The translations under genes and the position numbers were made by a program. Shown one piece after another: positions 35,448 through 43,684 of a DNA stretch of 64,000 bases. The notes below the pieces were generated by a model that saw nothing but the letters and a program-made list of their open reading frames with translations, did no database searches and was not told the DNA's origin. How positions within the stretch are numbered: position 1 is the first letter of the stretch; each line of letters opens with the position of its first letter. The stretch comes from a virus, in IMG/VR virus record IMGVR_UViG_3300026484_000333, positions 1 through 64,000 of that record; one strand, 5' to 3'.

Positions 35448-36654
35448 AGTTAGAAGCTACATTAACAATTGCAGATACAGGAGTTGAGTTCACACAAAGT
35501 TTTTTGAAGTCAATATCTCTATATCCAACATATAGAGTTGTTGAACTTACAGCTTTTCTTTCAGTTTCGATTCCAATGTTTCCTCTGTCTGCAACACCAA
35601 AGTATGCTTTGTTAACAAGAAGAACTGCTGTTTTATCTCCGTTTGTTTCGTCAACATCACCATTAGCGTCAAGATTGTCAGGGATGTATTCAGTTACAAT
35701 AATAGGCATACCAAATAGTTTTCCGATTTCACCTACCATAATAGTTGCTTTAGCACCATATTTGTCAACAGTTAAAACTTCAGGTAATTCAAGCATTTGA
35801 TATGCTACATTTACAGGAGCTACAATAGCAAGGTCACTTAAATTAATACCATAAACGCCAAGTAGTCTTCTTGCTTGTGCAATTAGTGAAGCAGTTACTG
35901 CATTTCCACCTGCGTCAACTTTGTTACCAGCACCTTTTGCATATTTTAAAAGACCGTCAAATGCTTTTTTAACATCGTTAACGTCAGCAATAGCTGTGTC
36001 ACCCATTACAAGTGCATCCTCTGTTGCTCTTGCAAGTGATTTTACAAGTTCTTGTCTTACAAGCTGTGTAATCGCCGTTACCATTTCTTGGTCAGCTTGG
36101 TCAGTTACTGCAAGTAGTGTTTTAAATCTTGAAGTTGCAAAACTTACTTTTGCACCATTAATTGCACTTTCAATTGCGTCATCACCCGGAGCAATTAAAT
36201 ATGCTTTTGCTTTGTCCGTTTTTGCTGGAATAGAAAATGTGCTTCTATTTTCAGGCATTCTAAATCTTTGGAATAATCCCTCAACTTTAAGGTCAAGTTC
36301 TAGTTCTTCCATTACCCTGTTAGAAAACTCTTCTGCCAACCAACTTGCAATGTCTGCTGGTTTAATTGCTTTTTCAACAACAGGAGCGATTTCTTTAAAT
36401 TCTGCAAAACTATCGGCAGGTCTTCCAAGAAGTTTTGACTTAATATGCAAATCAACTGCTTTTTCTCTTGCTTTTGCTACTTCTTTGTCATCAACAGATT
36501 TTTCTTCAAATTGTGTTTTTCTTTCAGTCCATTTGTCTTCAAATTCTTTTTTAAGTTCTTCTACTTTTTTTTCTGATTCAGTTTTTGTACTGTCAAGCTC
36601 TTTTTTAAGCTCTTCTACTTGTTTTTGTAGAGTTGAAATTACTTCAATTCCCAT
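35446..36654 (-). CDS. Major capsid protein, HK97 fold
   Basis: 402 residues from the ATG at 36654, preferred over one at 36660 that sits too close to the SD AAAGGA. Residues 1-95 are a lysine/glutamate-rich coiled coil typical of the scaffolding delta domain that the protease removes; the remainder has HK97 capsid features (FSIPAKTDKAKAYLIAPGDD, SRFKTLLAVTDQADQEMV, LARATEDALVMGD). It assembles the icosahedral head. Late element 33 nt upstream and a terminator at its end. Confidence 0.93.
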   Translation of the reverse strand: MGIEVISTLQKQVEELKKELDSTKTESEKKVEELKKEFEDKWTERKTQFEEKSVDDKEVAKAREKAVDLHIKSKLLGRPADSFAEFKEIAPVVEKAIKPADIASWLAEEFSNRVMEELELDLKVEGLFQRFRMPENRSTFSIPAKTDKAKAYLIAPGDDAIESAINGAKVSFATSRFKTLLAVTDQADQEMVTAITQLVRQELVKSLARATEDALVMGDTAIADVNDVKKAFDGLLKYAKGAGNKVDAGGNAVTASLIAQARRLLGVYGINLSDLAIVAPVNVAYQMLELPEVLTVDKYGAKATIMVGEIGKLFGMPIIVTEYIPDNLDANGDVDETNGDKTAVLLVNKAYFGVADRGNIGIETERKAVSSTTLYVGYRDIDFKKLCVNSTPVSAIVNVASN

Positions 36655-36686
36655 AACCATTTCCTTTCAATGTTATTTTACAAAAG

Positions 36687-36695
36687 TTATATCGG
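36687..36695 (-). promoter_or_regulatory. Late promoter element, CCGATATAA, for the capsid gene
   Basis: Minus-strand CCGATATAA, 33 nt before the ATG at 36654. A TAAA lies 16 nt before its CGATAT, the closest match here to a sigma-28-type spacing. The TAA is also the stop of the upstream 59-residue gene. Confidence 0.7.
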
Positions 36696-36866
36696 AAAGT
36701 TGTAGTTTGTTTTATCATTAGCAAACTTTTTATTATATTCTAATATTTGTTTATTTAGAAAATCGTTAATTTTTTTTAAATCATCACGTTCTTTGACACA
36801 AAGTTTATAGCGGTTTAAAAGCTCCTCAAACTCATCTTGAGGAATTTCTATCATTTTCTTTTCCAT
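36687..36866 (-). CDS. 59-residue charged helical protein after the spanins
   Basis: ATG at 36866 with SD AAAGG 6 nt upstream, stop at 36687; overlaps the lipoprotein gene by 35 nt. Sequence is mostly charged helix (EFEELLNRYKLCVKERDDL), no membrane segment. Function unknown; its place in the lysis cassette suggests a lysis accessory. Confidence 0.6.
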   Translation of the reverse strand: MEKKMIEIPQDEFEELLNRYKLCVKERDDLKKINDFLNKQILEYNKKFANDKTNYNFPI

Positions 36867-37038
36867 TTTTTACCTTTATATGTAATGTAAGAGGTTTTGT
36901 TTTTGTTATATTATAATCATAAGTTTGCAATTTAGGACAATTTGTTTTTAGATAAACATATTTTATTTTTTCTTTACAAGCACAACCATTAAGGAATAGT
37001 GATATTAATATCACGCTCAATAGTAATATTTTTTTCAT
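36832..37038 (-). CDS. o-spanin lipoprotein (Rz1-like)
   Basis: 68 residues. The signal peptide ends in a lipobox LFLNGC with Cys19 as the lipidated residue, then a short hydrophilic tail. It starts inside the coiled-coil gene in another frame (overlap 50 nt), the usual Rz/Rz1 arrangement. In the outer membrane it should bridge to the i-spanin to fuse membranes at lysis, which indicates a Gram-negative host. Confidence 0.8.
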   Translation of the reverse strand: MKKILLLSVILISLFLNGCACKEKIKYVYLKTNCPKLQTYDYNITKTKPLTLHIKVKNGKENDRNSSR

Positions 37039-37312
37039 CTTTGTTTCCTTTTATTTGCTTTACTACATTAATCTTTTCTTTGAGAATTTTATTTTCAAAA
37101 TTAATATTTTTTAATGTGTCCTTAATTTGTAAAAATGTTTGTTTTAGGTTATTATTTTCAAGTTCTAAATCTTTAATTTTCATTTCTTGCTTAATCACAG
37201 TATTTTCAAGCTCTTTTTTATATAAATAAGATTTAAAAGAAAAAACACCTAAAACAACAAATAAAACTGCCAATACTACATTTAACATTTTATCTCTAAA
37301 AAAATTAAACAT
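36989..37312 (-). CDS. i-spanin (Rz-like), membrane-anchored coiled coil
   Basis: 107 residues from the ATG at 37312, chosen because AAGGA lies 8 nt upstream and it overlaps the holin stop by 8 nt. One N-terminal membrane helix (LNVVLAVLFVVLGVFSF) followed by a long coiled coil (LENTVIKQEMKIKDLELENN). With the overlapping lipoprotein it forms the spanin pair. Confidence 0.75.
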   Translation of the reverse strand: MFNFFRDKMLNVVLAVLFVVLGVFSFKSYLYKKELENTVIKQEMKIKDLELENNNLKQTFLQIKDTLKNINFENKILKEKINVVKQIKGNKDEKNITIERDINITIP

Positions 37313-37526
37313 ATTCATCTTCCTTTTTTTTAATTTTTTCATAAGTTCTACCTGCTATCCAAGCTATAGGAATACCAACTGCAAGAGTTGACCAAAGTTC
37401 TATAAATTCTTTTTTAATATCTAATATGTGTAAACCGCTTAAAATTGTAATCAATGAAGTAAAAAATAAAACATACCACGCCATTGAAGGACGTGATATC
37501 CTTCTAAATATAGTAACCCTACTCAT
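37305..37526 (-). CDS. Holin, GTA 3TM-like
   Basis: 73 residues from the ATG at 37526 that overlaps the protease stop (ATGAGTAG). RRISRPSMAWYVLFF resembles the RP-x-x-a motif of GTA-type holins and the C-terminal GRTYEKIKKK matches their cytoplasmic end. Two hydrophobic segments (WYVLFFTSLITILSGL and WSTLAVGIPIAWIAG) are visible. It would permeabilise the inner membrane for the endolysin (12418-12834). Confidence 0.65.
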   Translation of the reverse strand: MSRVTIFRRISRPSMAWYVLFFTSLITILSGLHILDIKKEFIELWSTLAVGIPIAWIAGRTYEKIKKKEDEYV

Positions 37527-39045
37527 CTTCTTCTTTTTGTAAATGTTCTGTAAGTTTTTCATTTATGATTTTTTCAAGTTCACCATAAACATTTAAAAGA
37601 TAATCAAGTCCTTCAACATCATTTGCTTTTTCTTTTAATTGCTCTAACAAATCAGGCTGGTTTTCTTCCGTTTTTTGTTCAGTTACATTTTCTTCTTTAT
37701 TTTCTTCTTTTCCTGCTTGGTTGCTATCATTATCTAATTCTTTTTTATTGTCTGGCTCTTGTTCTTTTTTTACTCCGTTATCATCTCTATCTTGGAAGTA
37801 ATCTTTCATAAATGCCAAAAGTTTTGCAACCTCGCTTCTGCCTATAACAAAATCATAAACATTACCATCGTCTTTTACATATCTTCTAATTCTATAACCT
37901 AAAGGCGGATTAGGATAAGCAGTTAATACACTTTCGCTTGTAACATTAACAATAAGTTCGCCATTATCTCCGCCTTGGACTTGGTCACCTTCTTTTAAAC
38001 CTTGACTTGATTCAATAATTTGATTTACCTTATCTTTTCCAAGATTAGTTGTCCCACCCCTACTAGCTTTTGTTTCTATAGCAGTCAATTCCTTAATTTC
38101 TGAATAAATTTTTTCAACTTGTGCTTCAAATTCTTTTGCCATTTCTTCTAAATCAGCTGGAATTTCACTTATCATTTCTTGTTTTAACATTTCTCTATAA
38201 TGTTTTAATAAATGCCTACTTGCATCTCTTTTTTCCACAGCACTAATATTAGGATTATTCCTTGCTCCTCTTAAAGCCTGATAAGCACTTATAACACCGT
38301 TTTTATTAACAACTAAATCTTCGCCTTGTAGTTCGTGATGGGGGAATTTCCAAGTACTTCTCTTTTCAACATCGCCTACAACTAAATAGCATTCTTTGAT
38401 ATAATTTTCTTTCCCTAAATCTGCCAACTTTTGCCCGAGAGCTGTTTTATCAACATCTCCCCACGCTTTATCACTAATTACATTGTTTTTAATTGCTTTT
38501 TCTATACCCATTTCTACATATCCTTTCGTAATTAAATTTTGTCTTGTTGATAATAAGCACACACCATTTTCACAAGGACTATTTTCTAAAACCGTAAATA
38601 AACTTTCCTGATTATCTGGTATTGAAACAATACTAACCTCATAAAGTTCAATTTTAGTCCAATACCAAACACCATTCATTTCTTTATAATCTATGCCTTT
38701 AAAGCCGATAGAAAATGCTTTTAAAATACCTTCTTTTACTGCAAAATAAACTTTTGGATTTAATGCCTCATAAACTACAGCCTCAATTTCAAGACCTTTT
38801 GAAGTTAGATTAATGTTTGTGACTTTACCTACAATTTCATCTTGCCTGTGTTGATAAAGTAAAACAGGATTTTTCATAAAATTAGTTAAATCATAGCTTT
38901 CAGGCAAAACGCTCTCATCACTTCTATCAACAACCAAATTTCCGTTATCATCAAGATAACGGTTTGCAAAACCTTTGATAGTTATTTGTCCATCACCTGC
39001 TTCTGTTGTAAAATTTTTTATAACCAAATTTAAAGTTTTATCCAT
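37519..39045 (-). CDS. Prohead protease (HK97-type, U35) with long C-terminal extension
   Basis: 508 residues, about twice the usual size. Residues 1-155 are the serine protease: His66 in LLYQHRQDE, Ser112 in LKAFSIGF and ELYEVSIVSIP. Residues 195-320 hold a second domain (TWKFPHHEL..., KRDASRHLLKHY) that I recall fused to other phage proteases. The acidic C-terminus (about 395-508) is coiled and may act as scaffold. It cleaves the capsid delta domain during maturation. Confidence 0.9.
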   Translation of the reverse strand: MDKTLNLVIKNFTTEAGDGQITIKGFANRYLDDNGNLVVDRSDESVLPESYDLTNFMKNPVLLYQHRQDEIVGKVTNINLTSKGLEIEAVVYEALNPKVYFAVKEGILKAFSIGFKGIDYKEMNGVWYWTKIELYEVSIVSIPDNQESLFTVLENSPCENGVCLLSTRQNLITKGYVEMGIEKAIKNNVISDKAWGDVDKTALGQKLADLGKENYIKECYLVVGDVEKRSTWKFPHHELQGEDLVVNKNGVISAYQALRGARNNPNISAVEKRDASRHLLKHYREMLKQEMISEIPADLEEMAKEFEAQVEKIYSEIKELTAIETKASRGGTTNLGKDKVNQIIESSQGLKEGDQVQGGDNGELIVNVTSESVLTAYPNPPLGYRIRRYVKDDGNVYDFVIGRSEVAKLLAFMKDYFQDRDDNGVKKEQEPDNKKELDNDSNQAGKEENKEENVTEQKTEENQPDLLEQLKEKANDVEGLDYLLNVYGELEKIINEKLTEHLQKEEDE

Positions 39046-39071
39046 TACTTCTCCTTAAACTTTCTTTAAAA

Positions 39072-39080
39072 TTATATCGG
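39072..39080 (-). promoter_or_regulatory. Late promoter element, CCGATATAA
   Basis: Minus-strand CCGATATAA, 27 nt before the protease ATG. A TTAAAAG lies 8-14 nt upstream of it, too near for a -35. Confidence 0.65.
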
Positions 39081-40439
39081 CTAAACTTTTAAGTCGGGAC
39101 TGCCCCCTAATGGGTCTGTACTTCCCATACTGCTTGGTTTATTGTTACTTTGGTTTTCAGAATTATTAGTATTATTTTCTGAATTATTTTGGCTCATTGC
39201 AACTAAATCTTGAAAGAATTGTGCTTCACTACCTGTTAAGAAGGCAGGTACAATATTCTTATCTGCACCTTCAAAATCCATTTCCGGTAAATCAACCAAA
39301 TCCCTTGCTTCATTTAATGTAGCAAGTCCTGTTGCAAACAATGTTCTTGCACTGTCAGCTTTTACATCTAAAGCAGTATCAAGTTCAGTAATTCTTCCAA
39401 AGTCAAATTCAAAATGATATTTTCCATAACCAAATTGTTTTCCTAAAAATAAATTAATTTGGTCTTGTATTCTATAAAGATAAGGTCTAACTGCGGTATT
39501 AAACACAACTTTCATTAATTCCTGTGGTTTTCCAGCACTGTTTGCCTCACCGCCTAAAACAAGTGCGTTTAGTTTGAAAACTCTTAAAACTCTTTTTTCA
39601 CTTATATTCATACTATCTAAAAGCATTGCGTCTTTAGGACTTGCTTGAACGGTTTTATAATCCATTTTGGCGGGTAAGACTGCTATACCTCTCCTCTCAC
39701 TACCGCCTTTTCCATATAAAGCGTTAAATTGTTCTCTCAATTCTTCAATTTGTTGTGGAGTTAAGGCATATTCGGCTTTTAAAATACCAGCTAAAATTAC
39801 ACTGCCCTCATAAAACTCTTGTAGGCTATCAATTGCATTTTTTTCCAACTTTAATGTATCAAGCAAAGGTGCTACGCTTGGTAGTCCATAATAAGCATTG
39901 TTTAGAGTTGGATTTATAATCCAAATAAGTTCGTTTTCTTTATAAGCAATCTTATCATTATAAATATAGCCTTTTATAAATTTAGTAGCGTCTGGAACAA
40001 CTTTAACATTATGAGGTTGAGTTAAAAACCAAGTTTCATAACTTCCTTTTACATTTTCAAAGGTTAAAGGGGCTACACCTGAAAGCAACAAACCTTGAAT
40101 TGCAAGTTCAATTGTTGTTCCCCAAGACCAAAATGGATTAGGTCTATATTCCCATTCTCTTAATTTTTTGTCTTTAACAGGAAGTTTTTTACCTGATTTA
40201 TCTAATTGATATAAGCGTGGAACTGCTTGTCCTCCTGCTTTAGCAATATAATCAACTGCACTAAAAACAAGTTCAGTTGTATGGAATGTATTTTCCATAG
40301 CACTTGTAGCTAATACACCGTTTCCATCTTTATAATCTTCAATGATTTTTTTGTTTGCTTTTGTAGCTTTAGTGTCCATATAAATTAACGTTTCTTTATT
40401 TTGTTGAGGCTGTTTTTTAAAAAAATCAAAAAAACCCAT
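39081..40439 (-). CDS. Portal protein (HK97 family)
   Basis: 452 residues. HK97-portal segments: a TTELVFSAVDYIAKAGGQAVPR helix start, WNxxPNPF-like EYRPNPFWSWGTTIE, NAYYGLPSVAPLLDTL, and FNALYGKGGSERRGIAVLPAKMDYK, followed by LVLGGEANS. The low-complexity Asn/Ser C-terminus is typical. It forms the dodecameric DNA entry ring. Late element 31 nt upstream; just beyond lies the hairpin array at 40535-40654. Confidence 0.93.
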   Translation of the reverse strand: MGFFDFFKKQPQQNKETLIYMDTKATKANKKIIEDYKDGNGVLATSAMENTFHTTELVFSAVDYIAKAGGQAVPRLYQLDKSGKKLPVKDKKLREWEYRPNPFWSWGTTIELAIQGLLLSGVAPLTFENVKGSYETWFLTQPHNVKVVPDATKFIKGYIYNDKIAYKENELIWIINPTLNNAYYGLPSVAPLLDTLKLEKNAIDSLQEFYEGSVILAGILKAEYALTPQQIEELREQFNALYGKGGSERRGIAVLPAKMDYKTVQASPKDAMLLDSMNISEKRVLRVFKLNALVLGGEANSAGKPQELMKVVFNTAVRPYLYRIQDQINLFLGKQFGYGKYHFEFDFGRITELDTALDVKADSARTLFATGLATLNEARDLVDLPEMDFEGADKNIVPAFLTGSEAQFFQDLVAMSQNNSENNTNNSENQSNNKPSSMGSTDPLGGSPDLKV

Positions 40440-40469
40440 TTGTTTTCCTTTTTAATTTATTATATAACA

Positions 40470-40477
40470 TATATCAG
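40470..40477 (-). promoter_or_regulatory. Late promoter element, CTGATATA, for the portal gene
   Basis: Minus-strand CTGATATA, 31 nt before the portal ATG at 40439. Confidence 0.65.
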
Positions 40478-40534
40478 CTTAAAGGAAAACAATAAAAACA
40501 AAGGAGAGAAAAATGAATAGATTGATTGAATTAT

Positions 40535-40654
40535 GAGCTGGAAGCTCAATTGAAGTTTATACAGAAATAAACTTCAATTGAACGCCCATCTCAGGCGTTC
40601 TATATTTAACACCCACATCAGGTGTTATAAATTGAACGCCCACATCAGGCGTTC
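40535..40654 (-). ncRNA. Candidate structured RNA with three tandem 27-nt-period hairpins
   Basis: Three 21-nt hairpins at 40634-40654, 40607-40627 and 40580-40600, exactly 27 nt apart. Each has a 7-bp stem and a 7-nt loop (TGATGTG, TGATGTG, TGAGATG on the minus strand). Stems are GAACGCC/GGCGTTC in the outer two and TAACACC/GGTGTTA in the middle one: two base pairs change on both sides, which is compensatory. Next come a 14-bp stem (40547-40560 with 40567-40580) and a 5-bp stem (40535-40547). The late element at 40660-40668 would start transcription at about the first hairpin base. No reading frame fits. It could instead be a DNA site such as pac; RNA is inferred. Confidence 0.6.
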
Positions 40655-40659
40655 TACTG

Positions 40660-40668
40660 TTATATCGG
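40660..40668 (-). promoter_or_regulatory. Late promoter element, CCGATATAA, facing the hairpin array
   Basis: Minus-strand CCGATATAA directly after the stop of the gene at 40673. Unlike other copies, no ATG follows within 40 nt; the first thing downstream is the hairpin array. Confidence 0.65.
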
Positions 40669-40672
40669 AAAA

Positions 40673-41722
40673 TCACACAAGTCTTGTTGAAATATAAACG
40701 CCTTTGTATGTTCTTTCACTTAAAGTTGCATTAGTAGTAAATAAAGGAAAATGTTTAATACTTACAGTTTCTTTGAAAAATTCACTGAAATAAACTTTTC
40801 CATCTGATGTTTCTTGTCTAAATCTAAATTTTAGTTGATTTACTCTTCCCCATTGTGGATTTGAACTTGAAAAGTCAAGTGATATTTTATTGCTTGTGAA
40901 TTTACCAATAGGATAATAGGTACTTCTTCTTGATTTTGACCTTCCTCCGGTATTTCCGTGATTATTAAAGTTGGTAACTTTATCATAGCCCCACATCTCA
41001 AGAACTAAATCTTCTGGGAAAGCTTGTCCAAAAACAAAACCGCCTACTGAAATTGTATTAAAAAATTTCTTGTTTAATTGCATAGTGTCAGTTCCGTTAA
41101 ACTGCCTATATGTTACCGTCCAATCCGTTGGGTCATCATTATTCATAACTGCACTTTCTAAATACATACTCTGCTTTGTATTATCCCATAAAGTAGTAGG
41201 TATCATAGCATTTCTTGCTTTTACTCTTGTACTACCTTCATATCTATCTAATCTTATATTATACATTCCACCGAATTTAATCGGCTCTTTATAAATAATT
41301 TTAATTGTTCCTGATGGATAGCCGTTAGGGAAACTAATATGCTGGGTGTAACCCGCAGGATTTGCAAATTGTATTCCAAATTCCCAATCATCAAACAACG
41401 TTTCATTGATATAGATTCTTACTAAATCTTTATTTGGAAAAATTAATTGTCTTAACCATAATAAGTTATGGGGTGAAATATTATCTGTATGTGAATACAT
41501 AATTATTTTTTCTTCTCTTATATTATTGCCTCCAAACGGAATTAAATATCCATTTGTAATTGCATCGTTTACATTGCTTGAAGCCACTGAATTATCCGCC
41601 ACAACATAATAACCATAATCACCTGAATCCACAATAACCAGCTGATTTAATTCATAATTTTTTAACATAATTGTGTCAGTTGTTTTTAACACAGGTATTT
41701 TATAATGTGTGTAAACTGCCAT
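40673..41722 (-). CDS. Tail-fibre or virion adhesion protein, paralogue of 41732-43603
   Basis: 349 residues. The N-terminal 65 residues (MAVYTHYKIPVL..., DAITNGYLIPFGGN) match the start of the fibre at 52398-53960 and probably serve as an attachment module. The remaining 270 residues align with the C-terminal part of 41732-43603 (LLWLRQLIFPNKDLVRIYIN..., PIGKFTSNKIS, FPLFTT). Beta-rich; surface adhesion is the likely role. Confidence 0.65.
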   Translation of the reverse strand: MAVYTHYKIPVLKTTDTIMLKNYELNQLVIVDSGDYGYYVVADNSVASSNVNDAITNGYLIPFGGNNIREEKIIMYSHTDNISPHNLLWLRQLIFPNKDLVRIYINETLFDDWEFGIQFANPAGYTQHISFPNGYPSGTIKIIYKEPIKFGGMYNIRLDRYEGSTRVKARNAMIPTTLWDNTKQSMYLESAVMNNDDPTDWTVTYRQFNGTDTMQLNKKFFNTISVGGFVFGQAFPEDLVLEMWGYDKVTNFNNHGNTGGRSKSRRSTYYPIGKFTSNKISLDFSSSNPQWGRVNQLKFRFRQETSDGKVYFSEFFKETVSIKHFPLFTTNATLSERTYKGVYISTRLV

Positions 41723-41731
41723 TTTTACTCC

Positions 41732-43603
41732 TTATATAAGTTTCATTAATTTGTAGTTTCCTACAAATTTGTTTTCATTATCTTCTGCATCTGTAGTAAA
41801 TATCGGAAAAGTCCTTATGCTAATAACCGTTGACAACCATTGACTAAAAAATACATTTCCTTCATCATCTTTTCTGCCTAGCCTAACATAATATAAACCA
41901 CAATCATATAAACCTGAAATTTTATTTTTTGTCATTTTTCCAATCGGAACTAAACGTCCTTGTGCTTCTTTATTTTTTGGAATATGCTTACTATTTGGAG
42001 ATTTAACATCAGACGCTCTCCATAGCTCAATCCAATAATTATCAGGTAATACTTCTTCTTTTGGAAATTCAGCTATATAACCAAAATTAGCACTTGCTTT
42101 TTCTACGTCTATTGTTATATTTGAATTATCCACACGCTTATAGTGGCACATATAACGTCCGAAATCCATATAATTATTTAATAAATCAACAGAATCCAAA
42201 TAGAATCTATTGCCCTGACTATCGGTGATAAATTTGGTAATTAATTTTGACCTTACCATTACATCAGTACTGCCTTCTTTTCTATATAAAACAATTTTAT
42301 AATCACCTAAAGCAATCGGCTCAACATATTCAATTTTGATAACATCATCGTCATTTAAACTTGTATTAAATTTCAAATGTGTTGTATAATCGCTGTTTAA
42401 ACTTTGGACTTGGTCGCCAAAATCCCAATCTGTATATTCAGCATCATTTACCCAAACTCTAAACAAATTCTTATCTTTATAAACATAGCGTTTTAAGAAC
42501 AACAAACTTTTACCTGAAATATTACTGCCTTTTCTATAAATAAAAACACGATTTAAACTGTCGGCAGTAGCATTAAAACTAAAAAGCTCTCCCGTACTAA
42601 TATCAACACCTATAACATAAGAATTTTCTGGTTTTTGTTTAGGTGTTTTTCCATAACTATAAAAAATAGGATTATCTTTTTTAAAATCAAATTTATCTTT
42701 AGTTACAGACATATAAGCTTCAATTGAGGCAAAATCATCACCTAATGCTACATCAAATTGTGCTGTATCTCCATAAGCACCGACTGCCAATTGCTTATCA
42801 CTAAAGTTACCGCCTTTTCCAGCCAAATAGGTTTGATAAAAACTTGAAGGATACATTGTTAGAAAGACTTGGTCTTTATATGGGTCAGTTGAAGTAGAGG
42901 CAGTAAAACTTGCCCCAGCATAATTATCAGAATTATTTGTATTTGTTACATTTACTTCAACAATTCCATATACATTTTTACTAATTTGAATTTTTTGAAC
43001 ATCGTTTGCAGTTTGGTCGCTTGGGGTTAAAGTTTTACCTATTCCTGTATCTGCATCTTCTTTTTGCCAATAGTTCTTTCCATCAATTATATCACACAAA
43101 TCTTTTGGCGTATATCTTCTAACTTCATTAACATCACAAGGGTGGGTTTTTTCTTCATCAGATATTTTATGAATATTAACTCCCAAATAAAACCAATTTG
43201 GATTGCCTTCTTCATCGCTTCTTGCTTCATACAAACCAGCTTTTTTTCTATTAAATAAAACCCAAGTTCCTGTTGCTTTTTGAACTAACCATTGTTCTCC
43301 AAGATGGTCGGCTGGGTCTGGTAAATCAGCATAAGTTTCAACTTCGCCTTCCCAACCGTCAAAATTAGAACTGCCTCCTCCTAAATTAACCTCAACCCAA
43401 TCAACAAGATTATCCTGTAATTGCCAAAATTTTTGGTCTTCTTGGTTATAAACAACCATTCCCGCTTTTCTTCTCAAATCAGGAATGTTATCACGCTCTT
43501 CAGTTGTGGCTACAACACGAAACCCGCCTTCTAAATGGATATCCTTAATTAAAGGAAAATCCCCATTAGGATAAAATAAACCCGTTATTTTTATACCAGC
43601 CAT
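41732..43603 (-). CDS. Large virion fibre-like protein
   Basis: 623 residues. The N-terminal region has a fibre-entry pattern (YNQEDQKFWQLQDNLVDWVEVNLGGGS) found in many phage fibres. The last 270 residues match 40673-41722, so one has arisen from the other. It overlaps the 23-residue upstream gene as TAATG. Located between portal/hairpin array and TerL; probable head or tail fibre. Confidence 0.65.
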   Translation of the reverse strand: MAGIKITGLFYPNGDFPLIKDIHLEGGFRVVATTEERDNIPDLRRKAGMVVYNQEDQKFWQLQDNLVDWVEVNLGGGSSNFDGWEGEVETYADLPDPADHLGEQWLVQKATGTWVLFNRKKAGLYEARSDEEGNPNWFYLGVNIHKISDEEKTHPCDVNEVRRYTPKDLCDIIDGKNYWQKEDADTGIGKTLTPSDQTANDVQKIQISKNVYGIVEVNVTNTNNSDNYAGASFTASTSTDPYKDQVFLTMYPSSFYQTYLAGKGGNFSDKQLAVGAYGDTAQFDVALGDDFASIEAYMSVTKDKFDFKKDNPIFYSYGKTPKQKPENSYVIGVDISTGELFSFNATADSLNRVFIYRKGSNISGKSLLFLKRYVYKDKNLFRVWVNDAEYTDWDFGDQVQSLNSDYTTHLKFNTSLNDDDVIKIEYVEPIALGDYKIVLYRKEGSTDVMVRSKLITKFITDSQGNRFYLDSVDLLNNYMDFGRYMCHYKRVDNSNITIDVEKASANFGYIAEFPKEEVLPDNYWIELWRASDVKSPNSKHIPKNKEAQGRLVPIGKMTKNKISGLYDCGLYYVRLGRKDDEGNVFFSQWLSTVISIRTFPIFTTDAEDNENKFVGNYKLMKLI

Positions 43604-43674
43604 TATGCTACTCCTTCTAATTCCGCACGTTCTCTCACATTTCTTCTCTGTGCTAATACTCTTTTATTATTCAT
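43603..43674 (-). CDS. 23-residue basic peptide gene
   Basis: ATG at 43674 with AAAGGG 8 nt upstream; TAA shares its last A with the ATG of the next gene (TAATG at 43603). Product is short and arginine-rich (RVLAQRRNVRERAELEGVA). Good signals but very short; may serve as a translation-coupling leader. Confidence 0.5.
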   Translation of the reverse strand: MNNKRVLAQRRNVRERAELEGVA

Positions 43675-43684
43675 CACAAACCCT

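Noticed and set aside
35921-36721. 266-codon plus-strand frame
   Set aside because: It is antisense to the major capsid gene, serine-rich from codon mirroring, with no promoter or ribosome site.
40580-40654. Short CRISPR-like array of three repeats
   Set aside because: The repeats are self-complementary hairpins with only 6-nt linkers, no unique spacers and no cas genes.
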